This document shows, one piece after another, positions 9,225 to 18,257 of a stretch of 64,000 nucleotides of DNA. Position 1 is the stretch's first letter. Every line of letters starts with the position of its first letter. Both the position numbers and the translations under genes were made by a program. The notes below the pieces were generated by a model that did not search any database, was not told where the DNA came from, and worked only from the letters and a program-made list of their open reading frames with translations. The DNA is from Dryocola sp032051265 (lineage in GTDB: Bacteria; Pseudomonadota; Gammaproteobacteria; Enterobacterales; Enterobacteriaceae). Location of the stretch: assembly GCA_032051265.1 (NCBI GenBank), contig DAMBYU010000002.1:496001-560000 (forward strand), in the 5' to 3' direction.

Positions 9225-9236
9225 TTGTCTATACAA
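9225..9236. promoter_or_regulatory. HutC operator upstream of hutI
   Basis: TTGTCTATACAA is the exact reverse complement of the core of the operator at 6262-6273. It lies 18 bp upstream of the hutI ATG and within the 217-bp gap between divergent hutF and hutI. It therefore most directly controls hutIG and possibly hutF-ves too. Confidence 0.85.
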
Positions 9237-9253
9237 CCGATGCGGAGAATGTT

Positions 9254-10483
9254 ATGCCCTCCCCTGTTTCCTGCGATAGCCTCTGGAGCGGTGCCACCTT
9301 CGTCACCATGAAAGAGGGGCAATATCATGCCGTTGAGAATGGCGCACTCGCCGTGCAGCACGGCAAAATAGTCTGGCTGGGGCCGAAAGAGGCCATGCCG
9401 GAAATCATCGCCGCCGAGCATCATCATTTTGACGGCGGCATTGTGCTGCCGGGCTTTATCGACTGCCATACCCACCTGGTGTTCGGCGGGGACCGCAGCG
9501 CCGAGTTTGAAAAGCGTCTAAATGGCGTGAGCTATGCGCAAATAGCGGCTGAGGGCGGAGGTATCCTCTCAACCGTACACGCCACAAGAACGGCAAGCGA
9601 GGATGAATTACTTGCCAGCGCCCGTCAGCGCCTTAGCCATTTACTGGCAGAAGGTGTGACAACCGTTGAAATAAAATCCGGTTACGGGCTGGATATCGAT
9701 AACGAAATTAAAATGCTGCGGGTTATCCGCAAACTTGGCGAGCAGGAACCGGTTGAAATTTATGCCACCTGTCTTGCGGTCCACGCGATACCGCCTGAAT
9801 TTAACGGTGACGGCGATGCGTGGGTTGAGGTGGTTTGTGAACAGCTATTACCCCGCGTCGCGCAGGAAAAGCTTGCCGATGCCGTAGATGCTTTTTGTGA
9901 GCATCTGGCTTTTAACCCTCCACAAACCGCAAAAGTTTTTGCCGCTGCGCGCGATCTTGGCCTGCCGGTAAAGTTGCATGCCGAGCAGCTCTCCCCGCTT
10001 GCAGGCAGCCGTCTCGCCGCGAGTTTTAACGCACTTTCCGCCGATCATCTTGAGTACGCAACGGACGAAGACGCCAGGGCAATGGCCGAAAGCAACACGG
10101 TGGCGGTGCTGTTACCGGGCGCGTTCTATCTGCTGCGGGAAAAGCAGCGTCCGCCGGTAGAAGCGTTTCGTCAATATGGCGTGCCGATGGCGGTCGCAAG
10201 CGATGCTAACCCCGGCACTTCACCTGCCCTGTCGCTACGCCTGATGTTAAATATGGCCTGTACGCTGTTCGGCTTAACGCCTGAAGAAGCGCTGGCTGGC
10301 GTGACGCTCCACGCAGCGCAGGCTCTTGGCATTCAGGCCAGCCACGGCAGCCTTGAACCAGGCAAGGTCGCAAACTTTGTACACTGGCCCGTGGCTCGCC
10401 CTGCGGAGCTGATCTACTGGTTAGGAGGGCAATTGCCCTGCACCGTGATTTATCAGGGGGTCAAACGTGAAAGCAGCTTATGA
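9254..10483 (+). CDS. hutI: Imidazolonepropionase
   Basis: Third step of histidine catabolism: opens 4-imidazolone-5-propionate to N-formimidoyl-L-glutamate. An amidohydrolase-fold metalloenzyme; the HTH metal motif is at about residues 72-74 (FIDCHTHLVFGG), with KLHAEQLS and ASDANPGTSP downstream. The frame stays open to 9122, but the ATG at 9254 is chosen: CGGAGAA precedes it, it gives the usual 409-aa length, and the longer form would run through the HutC operator. Its 3' end overlaps hutG by 17 bp. Confidence 0.95.
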   Translation: MPSPVSCDSLWSGATFVTMKEGQYHAVENGALAVQHGKIVWLGPKEAMPEIIAAEHHHFDGGIVLPGFIDCHTHLVFGGDRSAEFEKRLNGVSYAQIAAEGGGILSTVHATRTASEDELLASARQRLSHLLAEGVTTVEIKSGYGLDIDNEIKMLRVIRKLGEQEPVEIYATCLAVHAIPPEFNGDGDAWVEVVCEQLLPRVAQEKLADAVDAFCEHLAFNPPQTAKVFAAARDLGLPVKLHAEQLSPLAGSRLAASFNALSADHLEYATDEDARAMAESNTVAVLLPGAFYLLREKQRPPVEAFRQYGVPMAVASDANPGTSPALSLRLMLNMACTLFGLTPEEALAGVTLHAAQALGIQASHGSLEPGKVANFVHWPVARPAELIYWLGGQLPCTVIYQGVKRESSL

Positions 10484-11264
10484 ATTTAATCCAGGGAAAC
10501 TGCCGCTGCTGGTGAGTATCCCGCACGCCGGTACGGCGTTGACGCCCGAAGTTGAAGCCGGGCTGAGCGACGCCGCACGCTCGTTGCCGGACACAGACTG
10601 GCATATTCCAGAACTGTATGACTTTGTCCATACTCTTGGTGCCAGCGTGCTGGTGGGCAACTACTCCCGCATGGTTATCGATCTTAACCGTCCAGCGGAC
10701 GACAAACCTCTCTATGCCACGGCCACAACAGGTTTATATCCGGACACGCTTTTCGACGGCACGCCAACATTTCTGCCGGGGAAAACGCCTTCCGGGCAGC
10801 AGCGTAAAGCAGCGCTGGAAAACATCTGGCAGCCTTACCATCAGCGGTTACAGACAGAGCTGGAGCGCCTGAAAGCCGAACATGGCTACGCGCTGCTGTT
10901 TGACGCCCATTCCATCGCGAGCCGCATCCCTCGTCTGTTTGCAGGGAAACTGCCTGATTTAAATCTGGGAACCAACGGCGGACACAGTTGTGATGAGCTG
11001 ATTGAAGAGCATCTGGTGGCCTGTATGGCAAACCAGAAACAGTTTAGCTGGGTCGCCAACGGGCGTTTTAAAGGCGGCTATATTACCCGGGCCTACGGCA
11101 CCCCGGCACAGGGCGTGCACGCCGTGCAGCTGGAGCTGGCTCAGTACAACTATATGGATGAAGAAGCACCGTTCGGCTGGCGAGAGGATCGAGCGGCACG
11201 ATTACAGCCGCTGCTTGAAGAGCTTATGCGCACCATGTTGACCTGCGCGCAGCAGATAGCATAA
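10467..11264 (+). CDS. hutG: N-formylglutamate deformylase (amidohydrolase type)
   Basis: Hydrolyses N-formyl-L-glutamate to glutamate and formate, the last step of the HutF-dependent pathway. The 265-aa sequence belongs to the N-formylglutamate amidohydrolase family (SIPHAGTALTP near the N-terminus, VIDLNRPADD, LFDAHSI). It is unrelated to the arginase-fold formimidoylglutamase that is called HutG in Klebsiella and Salmonella. The start is GTG with AGGGGG upstream, overlapping the end of hutI, so the two are likely translationally coupled. Confidence 0.93.
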   Translation: MKAAYEFNPGKLPLLVSIPHAGTALTPEVEAGLSDAARSLPDTDWHIPELYDFVHTLGASVLVGNYSRMVIDLNRPADDKPLYATATTGLYPDTLFDGTPTFLPGKTPSGQQRKAALENIWQPYHQRLQTELERLKAEHGYALLFDAHSIASRIPRLFAGKLPDLNLGTNGGHSCDELIEEHLVACMANQKQFSWVANGRFKGGYITRAYGTPAQGVHAVQLELAQYNYMDEEAPFGWREDRAARLQPLLEELMRTMLTCAQQIA

Positions 11265-11272
11265 ATGAGAAA

Positions 11273-11323
11273 ACCGCCGGTCCTGTCCACAGCGACTACG
11301 CTATTGTGGACAGGACCGGCGGT
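11273..11323. terminator. Long perfect stem-loop between hutG and spy
   Basis: A 19-bp perfect inverted repeat (arms 11273-11291 and 11305-11323) has a 13-nt loop. It lies between the convergent hutG and spy stops. On the minus strand it is followed by TTTTCTC, and on the plus strand by CTTAAG, so it fits a terminator for spy best and may act in both directions. The stem is unusually long and G+C-rich for a simple terminator. Confidence 0.8.
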
Positions 11324-11341
11324 CTTAAGTCAGATGACCAG

Positions 11342-11830
11342 TTATTCCTGATCTGCAGGCATTTTACCTTCATGCCCCCGACGTTCTGTCAGACGCTTCT
11401 CAAAATTGGCATTAAATTGCTTTTTCTGCTCCGGCGTCAGAATGTTGTAGATCTTATTCTGCGTTTCCATATGGGCAAGCATGCGCGCTTTGTTCTGCTC
11501 GGCCATTTTATCTACCTGAGCCTCTGCCTTCGCCTTATCGAAGCTATCGCTGGCGATAATGCTGTGCGCCGCACGACGTTCTTCTAAGGATGGGCGCTCC
11601 ATTTTACCGCGCTGCGCTTTCATGATGTCGCGCACCTGCTGTTTCTGCGCATCGGTCAGGTTAAGGTTTTTGAACATCATATCGTGATGCCCACCGCGCG
11701 GACCTTTGTGATGCATCATTGGCGCATCAGTTTTTGCAGCAGTGCTGGTAGTGGTATCTGCCGCGTGCGCCAGATTTGCCGCGCCCAGAGCCAGAGTTGA
11801 AGCAACAAAGAGAGCTGTCAGTTTACGCAT
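11342..11830 (-). CDS. spy: Periplasmic chaperone Spy
   Basis: An ATP-independent periplasmic chaperone, induced by envelope stress through CpxR and BaeR in E. coli. A signal peptide of about 23 residues ends in AHA, and the mature part has the two LTxxQ-type motifs (LTDAQ, LTPEQ). The 162-aa protein is near-identical in places to E. coli Spy (for example MLAHMETQNKIYNILTPEQ). The ATG at 11830 has AAGGA upstream, unlike the in-frame ATG at 11845. No convincing CpxR box was found upstream. Confidence 0.97.
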   Translation of the reverse strand: MRKLTALFVASTLALGAANLAHAADTTTSTAAKTDAPMMHHKGPRGGHHDMMFKNLNLTDAQKQQVRDIMKAQRGKMERPSLEERRAAHSIIASDSFDKAKAEAQVDKMAEQNKARMLAHMETQNKIYNILTPEQKKQFNANFEKRLTERRGHEGKMPADQE

Positions 11831-12155
11831 AATATTATCCTTCATTTAATTTGGTTCTTTTCACGACTGGTTTGCCGTGTTGACGAGAATGAGTTTACGG
11901 GCTCAATCGTCAAGGAGTCGGTCGTATTAGTAAAGCATTGAAAGGGTAAAAAATACTATTGCGGCAATTATGAAGAAAATAAGGATTAATGCGCAGTGAA
12001 TTGCAACAGGATATAACAAAGCACTGATTTGGAAGAGATTATGGAGAAAGTGTATAGCAATCCATGCGCATAATAAAGCAGCAAGTTAAGATTAATCCGT
12101 ATATAGCTGAAAGGCGGCGATAATTTATTAGCTTCCCTGCGGAAGCTAACGGTAT
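11831..12155. other. A+T-rich intergenic region between spy and astE
   Basis: This 325-bp stretch carries the spy promoter region (leftward) and the 3' flank of astE. GTAAA occurs at 11930-11934 and 11946-11950, but the spacing does not match a CpxR box (GTAAA-N5-GTAAA). No ORF or strong hairpin was found. Confidence 0.4.
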
Positions 12156-13121
12156 TTATATTTCACGCAGCATTAATCCGGCCCGTAATCCAGACGCTAC
12201 ATTTGGGTTGGGGAATAAAACAAATTCTTTATCCTCTTTAACGACGTAGCGCGTATCGCCATCTTCTGCGAGCAAAGTGTCTTTCGGAAAGGCGGTGAAA
12301 TTTTGCGTTTGCGCGCCCATATGCAGCACAAAGGATTCAGTCTGTCGGGTAATCTGCTGAGCCACTTCATAGCGTAGCGGTTCACCTTCAGCGACAGGAA
12401 CTTCCCCACCGATTAACAGCGCGTTCAAAGCCTGTTTCGTCACTGCAAACTGACTTAGATCGTTCTCCCCGAATGGCTGCGCCTTGCCCAGCTCCAGCGT
12501 GCAGCTTAGCGCCGTAAAATGCTCGCTGCTGAAATGGCTGAACGTGCCTCCCGGCTCTTTATGGAACACCAGCGCCTGAAGACCAGCACAGCCAAGCCAT
12601 GCAAGAAACGCCTCATCGTAAGGCAAAGGACGCGCGGGCAGTACGCCGAAACGAGGGTGATACGAGCTACGGATTGCGGTATGCATATCGAGATGCCAGA
12701 GGATGGTTTCATCCCCCTGCGACCAGAACAACTCCAGCGCATGCTCCAGACGGCAGGCCCGCTGCGTTTCGATACTTTCCGGGAACTGCTGCCAGCGACC
12801 GCCGAACATACGGTTCATGTCGCTGTGCATAAAGCGTTTGTTGCTGCGCAAAGCGGCAGGATTGCCGAGGATCACCAGCAAGCGCCACTGTAGCGCCAGC
12901 TTGCCCGCCAGCAGATCGTCTATAAGCTGGGCGAGTATTTCTACCGGCGCCGTTTCGTTGCCATGAATGCCGGCGGAGAGCACCAGCGCCTTTGCCACCG
13001 GCTGATGCGGCGTAAGCGTTAAGATACCCTCATCGCACCACTGCCAGCGCAGATGGGCATTTTTACCTTCGGTTTGCGTTGGCGCTTTCCCCGCCAGGGT
13101 CTGCGCCAGAAAATCCAGCAT
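12156..13121 (-). CDS. astE: Succinylglutamate desuccinylase
   Basis: Fifth and last enzyme of the arginine succinyltransferase (AST) pathway: N-succinylglutamate to glutamate plus succinate. A Zn-dependent M14-like hydrolase with zinc ligands in GIHGNETAPVE and HLDMHTA and a likely catalytic Glu in CTLELGK. It has 321 aa. The start at 13121 has GGAGG four bases upstream; an in-frame codon at 13139 overlaps astB and lacks such a site. Last gene of astCADBE, 11 bp after astB. Confidence 0.96.
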   Translation of the reverse strand: MLDFLAQTLAGKAPTQTEGKNAHLRWQWCDEGILTLTPHQPVAKALVLSAGIHGNETAPVEILAQLIDDLLAGKLALQWRLLVILGNPAALRSNKRFMHSDMNRMFGGRWQQFPESIETQRACRLEHALELFWSQGDETILWHLDMHTAIRSSYHPRFGVLPARPLPYDEAFLAWLGCAGLQALVFHKEPGGTFSHFSSEHFTALSCTLELGKAQPFGENDLSQFAVTKQALNALLIGGEVPVAEGEPLRYEVAQQITRQTESFVLHMGAQTQNFTAFPKDTLLAEDGDTRYVVKEDKEFVLFPNPNVASGLRAGLMLREI

Positions 13122-13132
13122 TATGCCTCCTG

Positions 13133-14461
13133 TCAGCACTGAAACGGATAAACAGACCCTAAGTCTAGTATACGGGTCAGCTCATCGAGCGCTTCTCTTC
13201 CTTCGCGCAGTAATAATGGGTCGGCCAGATCAGCCTGCGTCAGGCGGTCACGGTACCAGCGATCCACCCAGCTATTGAGCGTGGTAAACAGCGCATCATT
13301 CATCATTACCGCAGGGTTAACCGCCTGCTGTTCCAGCTCGGTCAGCACCACGCGCAGACGCAGACAAGCCGGGCCGCCGCCGTTCGCCATGCTTTCACGC
13401 AGATCGAATACCTTCAGCTCGCTAATCGGGTTATCGGCTTCCAGCAGTTCATTAAGGTAGCGCCAGACACCCTCATGCTGACGCGCTTCTTCCGGCAAAA
13501 TGAGCATCATGCTGCCATCTTCACGGCTGAGTAACTGGCTGTTAAACAGGTATGTCGAAACGGCATCCCCGACCGAAACCCGGCTCGTTGGCACTTCAAC
13601 CGCCATAAAGCCCGCTACTTTCTCACGCAGGGTCTGATAAAGCTCATGCTGATGCAAAAAAGCCTGCTCGTGGCAGAACAAGACCTGGCGGTTCGACACC
13701 GCGATGACGTCGTTATGGAAAACGCCCTGGTCGATAACCGCCGGGTTCTGCTGGGCATAAACAACCTGCTCAGGATTGACCTGATTCAGCCGCGCCACGG
13801 CCTGGCTCGCCTCCAGCGTCTGACGGGCCGGATAGCGCGCCGGGATCAGCCCGGCCTTCGCCTCTTCGCGGCCATAAACGAAAAGCTGCACGGCGGGATC
13901 GCCATACGCTTCGCCCAGACGGTTATGGTTTGCCGCCCCTTCATCGCCGAACATAGCAACCTGCGGCAACGCGCCATGTACGGAAAAGTATTGTTCATTA
14001 CGGAAAATGGCATGCAGCAGGCTTTCGGTGGTTGGCGCTTCGCTTGCCCGGTGGAATTTGTTGTTCAGGTTCGCCACCGTCAGATGCACTTTGCCGTCCA
14101 GACTGTCCGCCGAGGGCGACACGGTGGCCGCGTTTGCCACCCACATCGACGAAGCGGAACTGGCCGCCGAAAGCAGATGCGGAGCCTGTTTCGCCACGCG
14201 CTCAACGACCTGCGCATCGCTGCCGGTAAAACCAAGCTGGCGCAGTACCGGCACGTTCGGACGCTCCTGCGGCGCAATCACACCCTGCGGGAATCCGGCA
14301 TCCGCCAGCGCCTTCATCTTCAACAACCCCTGTTTGGCAGCCAGCTTCGGATTGGAAACGCGATACTGATGCTTAGTGGAAGCTTCATTGCCGAAAGAGA
14401 GTCCGGCGTAATGGTGGGTTAACCCCACCAGGCCATCAAAATTGACTTCGCGGGCTTTCAT
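13133..14461 (-). CDS. astB: N-succinylarginine dihydrolase
   Basis: Second step of the AST pathway: converts N-succinylarginine to N-succinylornithine, releasing two ammonia and CO2. This is the step that yields most of the nitrogen. The 442-aa protein matches the family along its length (FDGLVGLTHHYAGLSFGN at the start, FHNDVIAVSN centrally, GGGPACLRLRV near the C-terminus with the catalytic Cys). Its ATG overlaps the astD stop as ATGA, indicating translational coupling. Confidence 0.96.
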   Translation of the reverse strand: MKAREVNFDGLVGLTHHYAGLSFGNEASTKHQYRVSNPKLAAKQGLLKMKALADAGFPQGVIAPQERPNVPVLRQLGFTGSDAQVVERVAKQAPHLLSAASSASSMWVANAATVSPSADSLDGKVHLTVANLNNKFHRASEAPTTESLLHAIFRNEQYFSVHGALPQVAMFGDEGAANHNRLGEAYGDPAVQLFVYGREEAKAGLIPARYPARQTLEASQAVARLNQVNPEQVVYAQQNPAVIDQGVFHNDVIAVSNRQVLFCHEQAFLHQHELYQTLREKVAGFMAVEVPTSRVSVGDAVSTYLFNSQLLSREDGSMMLILPEEARQHEGVWRYLNELLEADNPISELKVFDLRESMANGGGPACLRLRVVLTELEQQAVNPAVMMNDALFTTLNSWVDRWYRDRLTQADLADPLLLREGREALDELTRILDLGSVYPFQC

Positions 14462-15936
14462 GACCGATCCTCACGGCTAAAATCCAGCCCGGGACTCAGC
14501 GTTTCCGGCAGCGCGAAGGTCGGACTTTCCAGCGTTGCCATCGGCCAGGCGCAGTAATCTGCCGCATACCACGCGCTTGCACGATGGTTACCTGATGCGC
14601 CCACGCCGCCAAACGGTGCGGTACTGGCAGCCCCCGTCAGGGGTTTATTCCAGTTAACGATACCCGCGCGCGCTTCCAGCAGCAGCTGATCGAATTGTTC
14701 ACGATCCGGGGAAATCAACCCGCTCGCCAGTCCGAAACGGGTGTTATTCGCCATGCGGATAGCCTCGTCGAAACGATCATAACGATAAACCGCCAACAAC
14801 GGGCCAAAGATCTCTTCATCCGGCACGTTTGCCACATCCGTCAGCTCAACAATGCCCGGCGTCAATAAAGAGCTGCCCTTCGCAACCAGTTCAGGCTCCA
14901 GTAACGCTTTGCCGCCGCGAGCCAGATGCTCCTGCCAGGCGGTCAGCACGCGCTCTGCGGCCTGCACGGAAATCAGCCCGCCAATAAACGGCTGAGGATC
15001 GGCATCCCAGGCTCCCGGCTTCAGGCGTGAAGCCACTTCCACCAGCCGTGCAAGAAACGCATCCCCCTGCTCGCCTTTTTTCACCAGCAGACGGCGGGCA
15101 CAGGTACAGCGCTGTCCGGCGGTGATAAATGCAGACTGGATAGCCAGATGCACCGCGCCGTCAATATCCTGCGCATCTTCTACAATCAGCGGGTTATTGC
15201 CGCCCATTTCCAGCGCGAGGATTTTCTCCGGCTGCCCGGCCAGCTGGCGATGGAGCTGATAACCGGTATTGGCGCTGCCGGTAAACAGCAGGCCGTCGAG
15301 ATCGGTTTGCTGCGCCAGCGCCTGACCGGTTTCACGCCCGCCCTGCACCAGGTTCAGCACGCCCTGTGGCACGCCCGCCTGCTCCCACAGCTTCATCACC
15401 TGTTCGCCAGTGCGGGGCGTCAGTTCGCTGGGCTTGAAGATAATAGTGTTCCCCGCCAGCAGGGCGGGAACGATATGCCCGTTTGGCAAATGTCCCGGCA
15501 GGTTATAAGGCCCGAATACGGCCAGTACCCCGTGAGGACGATGACGTAAAGTAGCCGCGCCATCAGGCATCGCCGTATGCGTTTCGCCCGTTCGCGTGTG
15601 ATACGCCTTGATAGAAATAGCGATTTTGTTGATCATCGCCCCGGCTTCCGTCGCCGCCTCCCAGCGCGGCTTGCCGGTTTCCTGGGCGATAGTAGTGGTG
15701 AGTTCATCTTTATTAGCTTCCAGCAAACGAGCAAACTGTTCGACAATAGCCTGGCGCTCAGCAAAGGTTTTTTTAGCCCACGCCGGGAACGCCGCACGCG
15801 CAGCGGCGCAGGCGGCGGAAACCTGATCGCTGTCTGCCGCCATCCCTTCCCAGAGCAGATCGCCGTTCACCGGATTGTGTTTTTGCATTACGTCGCCGTG
15901 TCCGGCGGTCCATGTTCCATTAATCCACTGGGTCAT
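14458..15936 (-). CDS. astD: N-succinylglutamate 5-semialdehyde dehydrogenase
   Basis: Fourth step of the AST pathway: NAD+-dependent oxidation of N-succinylglutamate semialdehyde. A standard aldehyde dehydrogenase of 492 aa with GPYNLPGHLPNG, the nucleotide-binding FTGSANTG, the catalytic Glu motif LEMGGNNP and the catalytic Cys in GQRCTCARR. The start overlaps the astA stop by 4 bp (ATGA). Confidence 0.96.
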   Translation of the reverse strand: MTQWINGTWTAGHGDVMQKHNPVNGDLLWEGMAADSDQVSAACAAARAAFPAWAKKTFAERQAIVEQFARLLEANKDELTTTIAQETGKPRWEAATEAGAMINKIAISIKAYHTRTGETHTAMPDGAATLRHRPHGVLAVFGPYNLPGHLPNGHIVPALLAGNTIIFKPSELTPRTGEQVMKLWEQAGVPQGVLNLVQGGRETGQALAQQTDLDGLLFTGSANTGYQLHRQLAGQPEKILALEMGGNNPLIVEDAQDIDGAVHLAIQSAFITAGQRCTCARRLLVKKGEQGDAFLARLVEVASRLKPGAWDADPQPFIGGLISVQAAERVLTAWQEHLARGGKALLEPELVAKGSSLLTPGIVELTDVANVPDEEIFGPLLAVYRYDRFDEAIRMANNTRFGLASGLISPDREQFDQLLLEARAGIVNWNKPLTGAASTAPFGGVGASGNHRASAWYAADYCAWPMATLESPTFALPETLSPGLDFSREDRS

Positions 15937-16967
15937 ACTTTTTTCTCCTCCGGGGACAGGCGCACCAGACGTACTTTGTCACCGGCGCTGCATTTCAGGG
16001 TATCCGCCGTGGCAGCATCAATAATCAGGCGATCGCCTTCTGGATTGGCTTTAATCAGCAGCGCACGGAAGTTTTCATATTTTTCGTTGGCCACCAGGCA
16101 AACCGGCAGCTCATCGGTTGCCGGCTGTCCGATGACCACTTCTGTCAGGCGGCTTTTGCGGATTGCGCGGACCCTGTCGATGTCGCATTCAAGCGTTGGA
16201 CCGCCGTCAAAAATATCGACGTAGTTACGGTAGCGGAATCCTTCAGCTTCCAGCACGGCGCGGGCAGGCGCGGTTTGTGGATGCACCTGGCCTATCACGG
16301 CCTGTGCTTCCGGCGACAGGAAATCGGTATAAATAGGATGTTTAGGCATCAGCTCGGCGATAAAGGCTTTCTGCCCGGTGCCACACAGGTAATCCGCGCG
16401 GCTGAACTCCATCGAGAAGAAGCGGCTGCCGAGGCTTTCCCAGAAAGGCGAATGGCCATGCTCATCGATCACCCCACGCATTTCGGCCACCACCTTTTCA
16501 TTAAAGCGTTCGCGGAAGGCCGCCATAAACATAAAGCGCGATTTAGAAAGCAGGTAGCCGTTGCCCTCTTTGCGCCAGTCGGCATCAAGGAACAGCGTGC
16601 AAAGCTCGCTGCTGCCCGTATGATCGTTGCTGAGGAACAGGGTCGGCAAAGCGTTATAGATGTTCAGCTCTTTGGAGGCGTGCACCAGCGTGCCAAAGCG
16701 GTAGTTATACCAGGGATCGTTCAGGCCGACGGCGACTTCAATGGCGCAGATACCCACCACTTTACCGCTGGTGGATTCTTCGAGCACGAAAACGTATCCC
16801 TGATCGCCCTTCGGCAATCCACCTTCCCAGGTTTTTATCGAGCGATCGATACGTTCCGCCAGCGTTTTTTCGTCGGCAGGCAACGAGGTTAGCCCGCCGC
16901 CTGTTTTCCCCGCCATCGCCAGCAGCCCGCTCAAATCACCGCGCTCAACCGGACGGATAAGCATCAT
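15933..16967 (-). CDS. astA: Arginine N-succinyltransferase
   Basis: First committed step of the AST pathway: transfers succinyl from succinyl-CoA to the alpha-amino group of arginine. A GNAT-fold single-chain enzyme of 344 aa with typical segments MLIRPVERGDL at the N-terminus, TGGGLTSLP, LFLDADWRKEGNG and FFSMEFSRADYL. It overlaps astC upstream and astD downstream by 4 bp each. Confidence 0.96.
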   Translation of the reverse strand: MMLIRPVERGDLSGLLAMAGKTGGGLTSLPADEKTLAERIDRSIKTWEGGLPKGDQGYVFVLEESTSGKVVGICAIEVAVGLNDPWYNYRFGTLVHASKELNIYNALPTLFLSNDHTGSSELCTLFLDADWRKEGNGYLLSKSRFMFMAAFRERFNEKVVAEMRGVIDEHGHSPFWESLGSRFFSMEFSRADYLCGTGQKAFIAELMPKHPIYTDFLSPEAQAVIGQVHPQTAPARAVLEAEGFRYRNYVDIFDGGPTLECDIDRVRAIRKSRLTEVVIGQPATDELPVCLVANEKYENFRALLIKANPEGDRLIIDAATADTLKCSAGDKVRLVRLSPEEKKV

Positions 16968-18184
16968 GATTTTTCTCCGGCAAGAAAGCGTTCGCAGGCG
17001 AGCTCAAAGCGATCCAGGCCTTTTTGCACCTCGGCCTCACTGACAATCAGCGACGGCGCGAAGCGGATCACGCTGGCGCCGGCAATCAGGATCATTAACC
17101 CTTCCTGCGCGGCGGCCTGCAGAATAAGTTTAGCCTTGCCGGCGTACTCCTGTTGCAGCGCACAGCCAATTAACAGCCCCAGGCCGCGCACTTCGCTAAA
17201 TAACCGGTGCTGCTGATTGATTTTGTTCAGGCGTTCCACAAACCACTGATGACGCAGTTTGACGCCGTTAAGCACTTCGGGCGTGTTAATCAGCTCCATC
17301 ACGCGGCCAGCAACGGCGCCCGCCAGCGGGTTGCCGCCGTAGGTTGTACCGTGTGTCCCCACAACCATCACTCTGGAGAATTTATCCGTCGTCAACATGG
17401 CACCAATCGGGAAGCCGCCGCCCAGCGCTTTCGCCGTGGAGAGCACGTCCGGCGTGATGCCGTAATGCATATAGGCATACAGCGAACCGGTGCGGCCAAC
17501 GCCAGTTTGCACTTCATCAAAGATCAGCACGGCGTTGTGGCGATCGCACAATTCCCGCAAGCCTTGCAGGAAAGCGGGATCGGCAGGAACCACGCCGCCT
17601 TCCCCCTGCATCGGCTCGACGATCACCGCGCAGGTATTTTCATTGATTAAGTCGCTGGCGGATTGCAGATCGTTATAAATGGCATGGCTGATTTGCGGCG
17701 GCAGCGGCGCAAAATCCTGTGAGTAAGCTGGCTGTCCGCCCGCGGATACGGTAAACAGCGTGCGGCCATGAAATGCATTTTTGAAGGCAACGATGCCGCT
17801 TTTCTGCGGACCAAAATTATCGTGCGCATATTTTCGGGCCAGCTTCAGGGCCGCCTCATTCGCTTCGGCTCCAGAGTTGCAGAAGAAAACCTTATCGGCA
17901 AAGGTGGCATCGATAAGCTGTTTTGCCAGCCGTAAAATCGGCTCGTTGGTATAGCCGTTGCCGGTATGCCAGAACTTAGCCGCCTGCGTTTCCAGCGCGC
18001 TACGCAAATCCGGATTCGCATGGCCAAGCGCGTTAACCGCAATCCCGCCTGCAAAATCAATGTAATCCTTACCCTGTTGATCCCACAAAGTGGAACCCTC
18101 GCCGCGTACCGGAATAAAAGCCGCAGGGGCATAAACGGGCATCATCCATTCGTCGAAGTTCTGGCGGGTTATTGACTGCTGCAT
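16964..18184 (-). CDS. astC: Succinylornithine/acetylornithine aminotransferase
   Basis: Third AST step: PLP-dependent transamination of N-succinylornithine with 2-oxoglutarate, giving the semialdehyde and glutamate. A class-III aminotransferase of 406 aa, the same as E. coli AstC. The PLP lysine is in STAKALGGGFPIGA and the cofactor-binding Asp in LIFDEVQTGVGRTG. The frame is open to 18337, but the ATG at 18184 has AGAGG upstream and the normal MQQSITR start. First gene of the operon, 74 bp downstream of a sigma-54 promoter. Confidence 0.96.
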   Translation of the reverse strand: MQQSITRQNFDEWMMPVYAPAAFIPVRGEGSTLWDQQGKDYIDFAGGIAVNALGHANPDLRSALETQAAKFWHTGNGYTNEPILRLAKQLIDATFADKVFFCNSGAEANEAALKLARKYAHDNFGPQKSGIVAFKNAFHGRTLFTVSAGGQPAYSQDFAPLPPQISHAIYNDLQSASDLINENTCAVIVEPMQGEGGVVPADPAFLQGLRELCDRHNAVLIFDEVQTGVGRTGSLYAYMHYGITPDVLSTAKALGGGFPIGAMLTTDKFSRVMVVGTHGTTYGGNPLAGAVAGRVMELINTPEVLNGVKLRHQWFVERLNKINQQHRLFSEVRGLGLLIGCALQQEYAGKAKLILQAAAQEGLMILIAGASVIRFAPSLIVSEAEVQKGLDRFELACERFLAGEKS

Positions 18185-18257
18185 AGCGACCTCTTCCGGT
18201 AAATAAAAAGTAATGTAAATGTTAAATAATTTAGTGTTTGCGCTGGTAAATGTAGAT

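Noticed and set aside
11930..11950. Two GTAAA motifs upstream of spy as a CpxR box
   Set aside because: Spacing of 11 bases does not fit GTAAA-N5-GTAAA, and orientation relative to spy is wrong.
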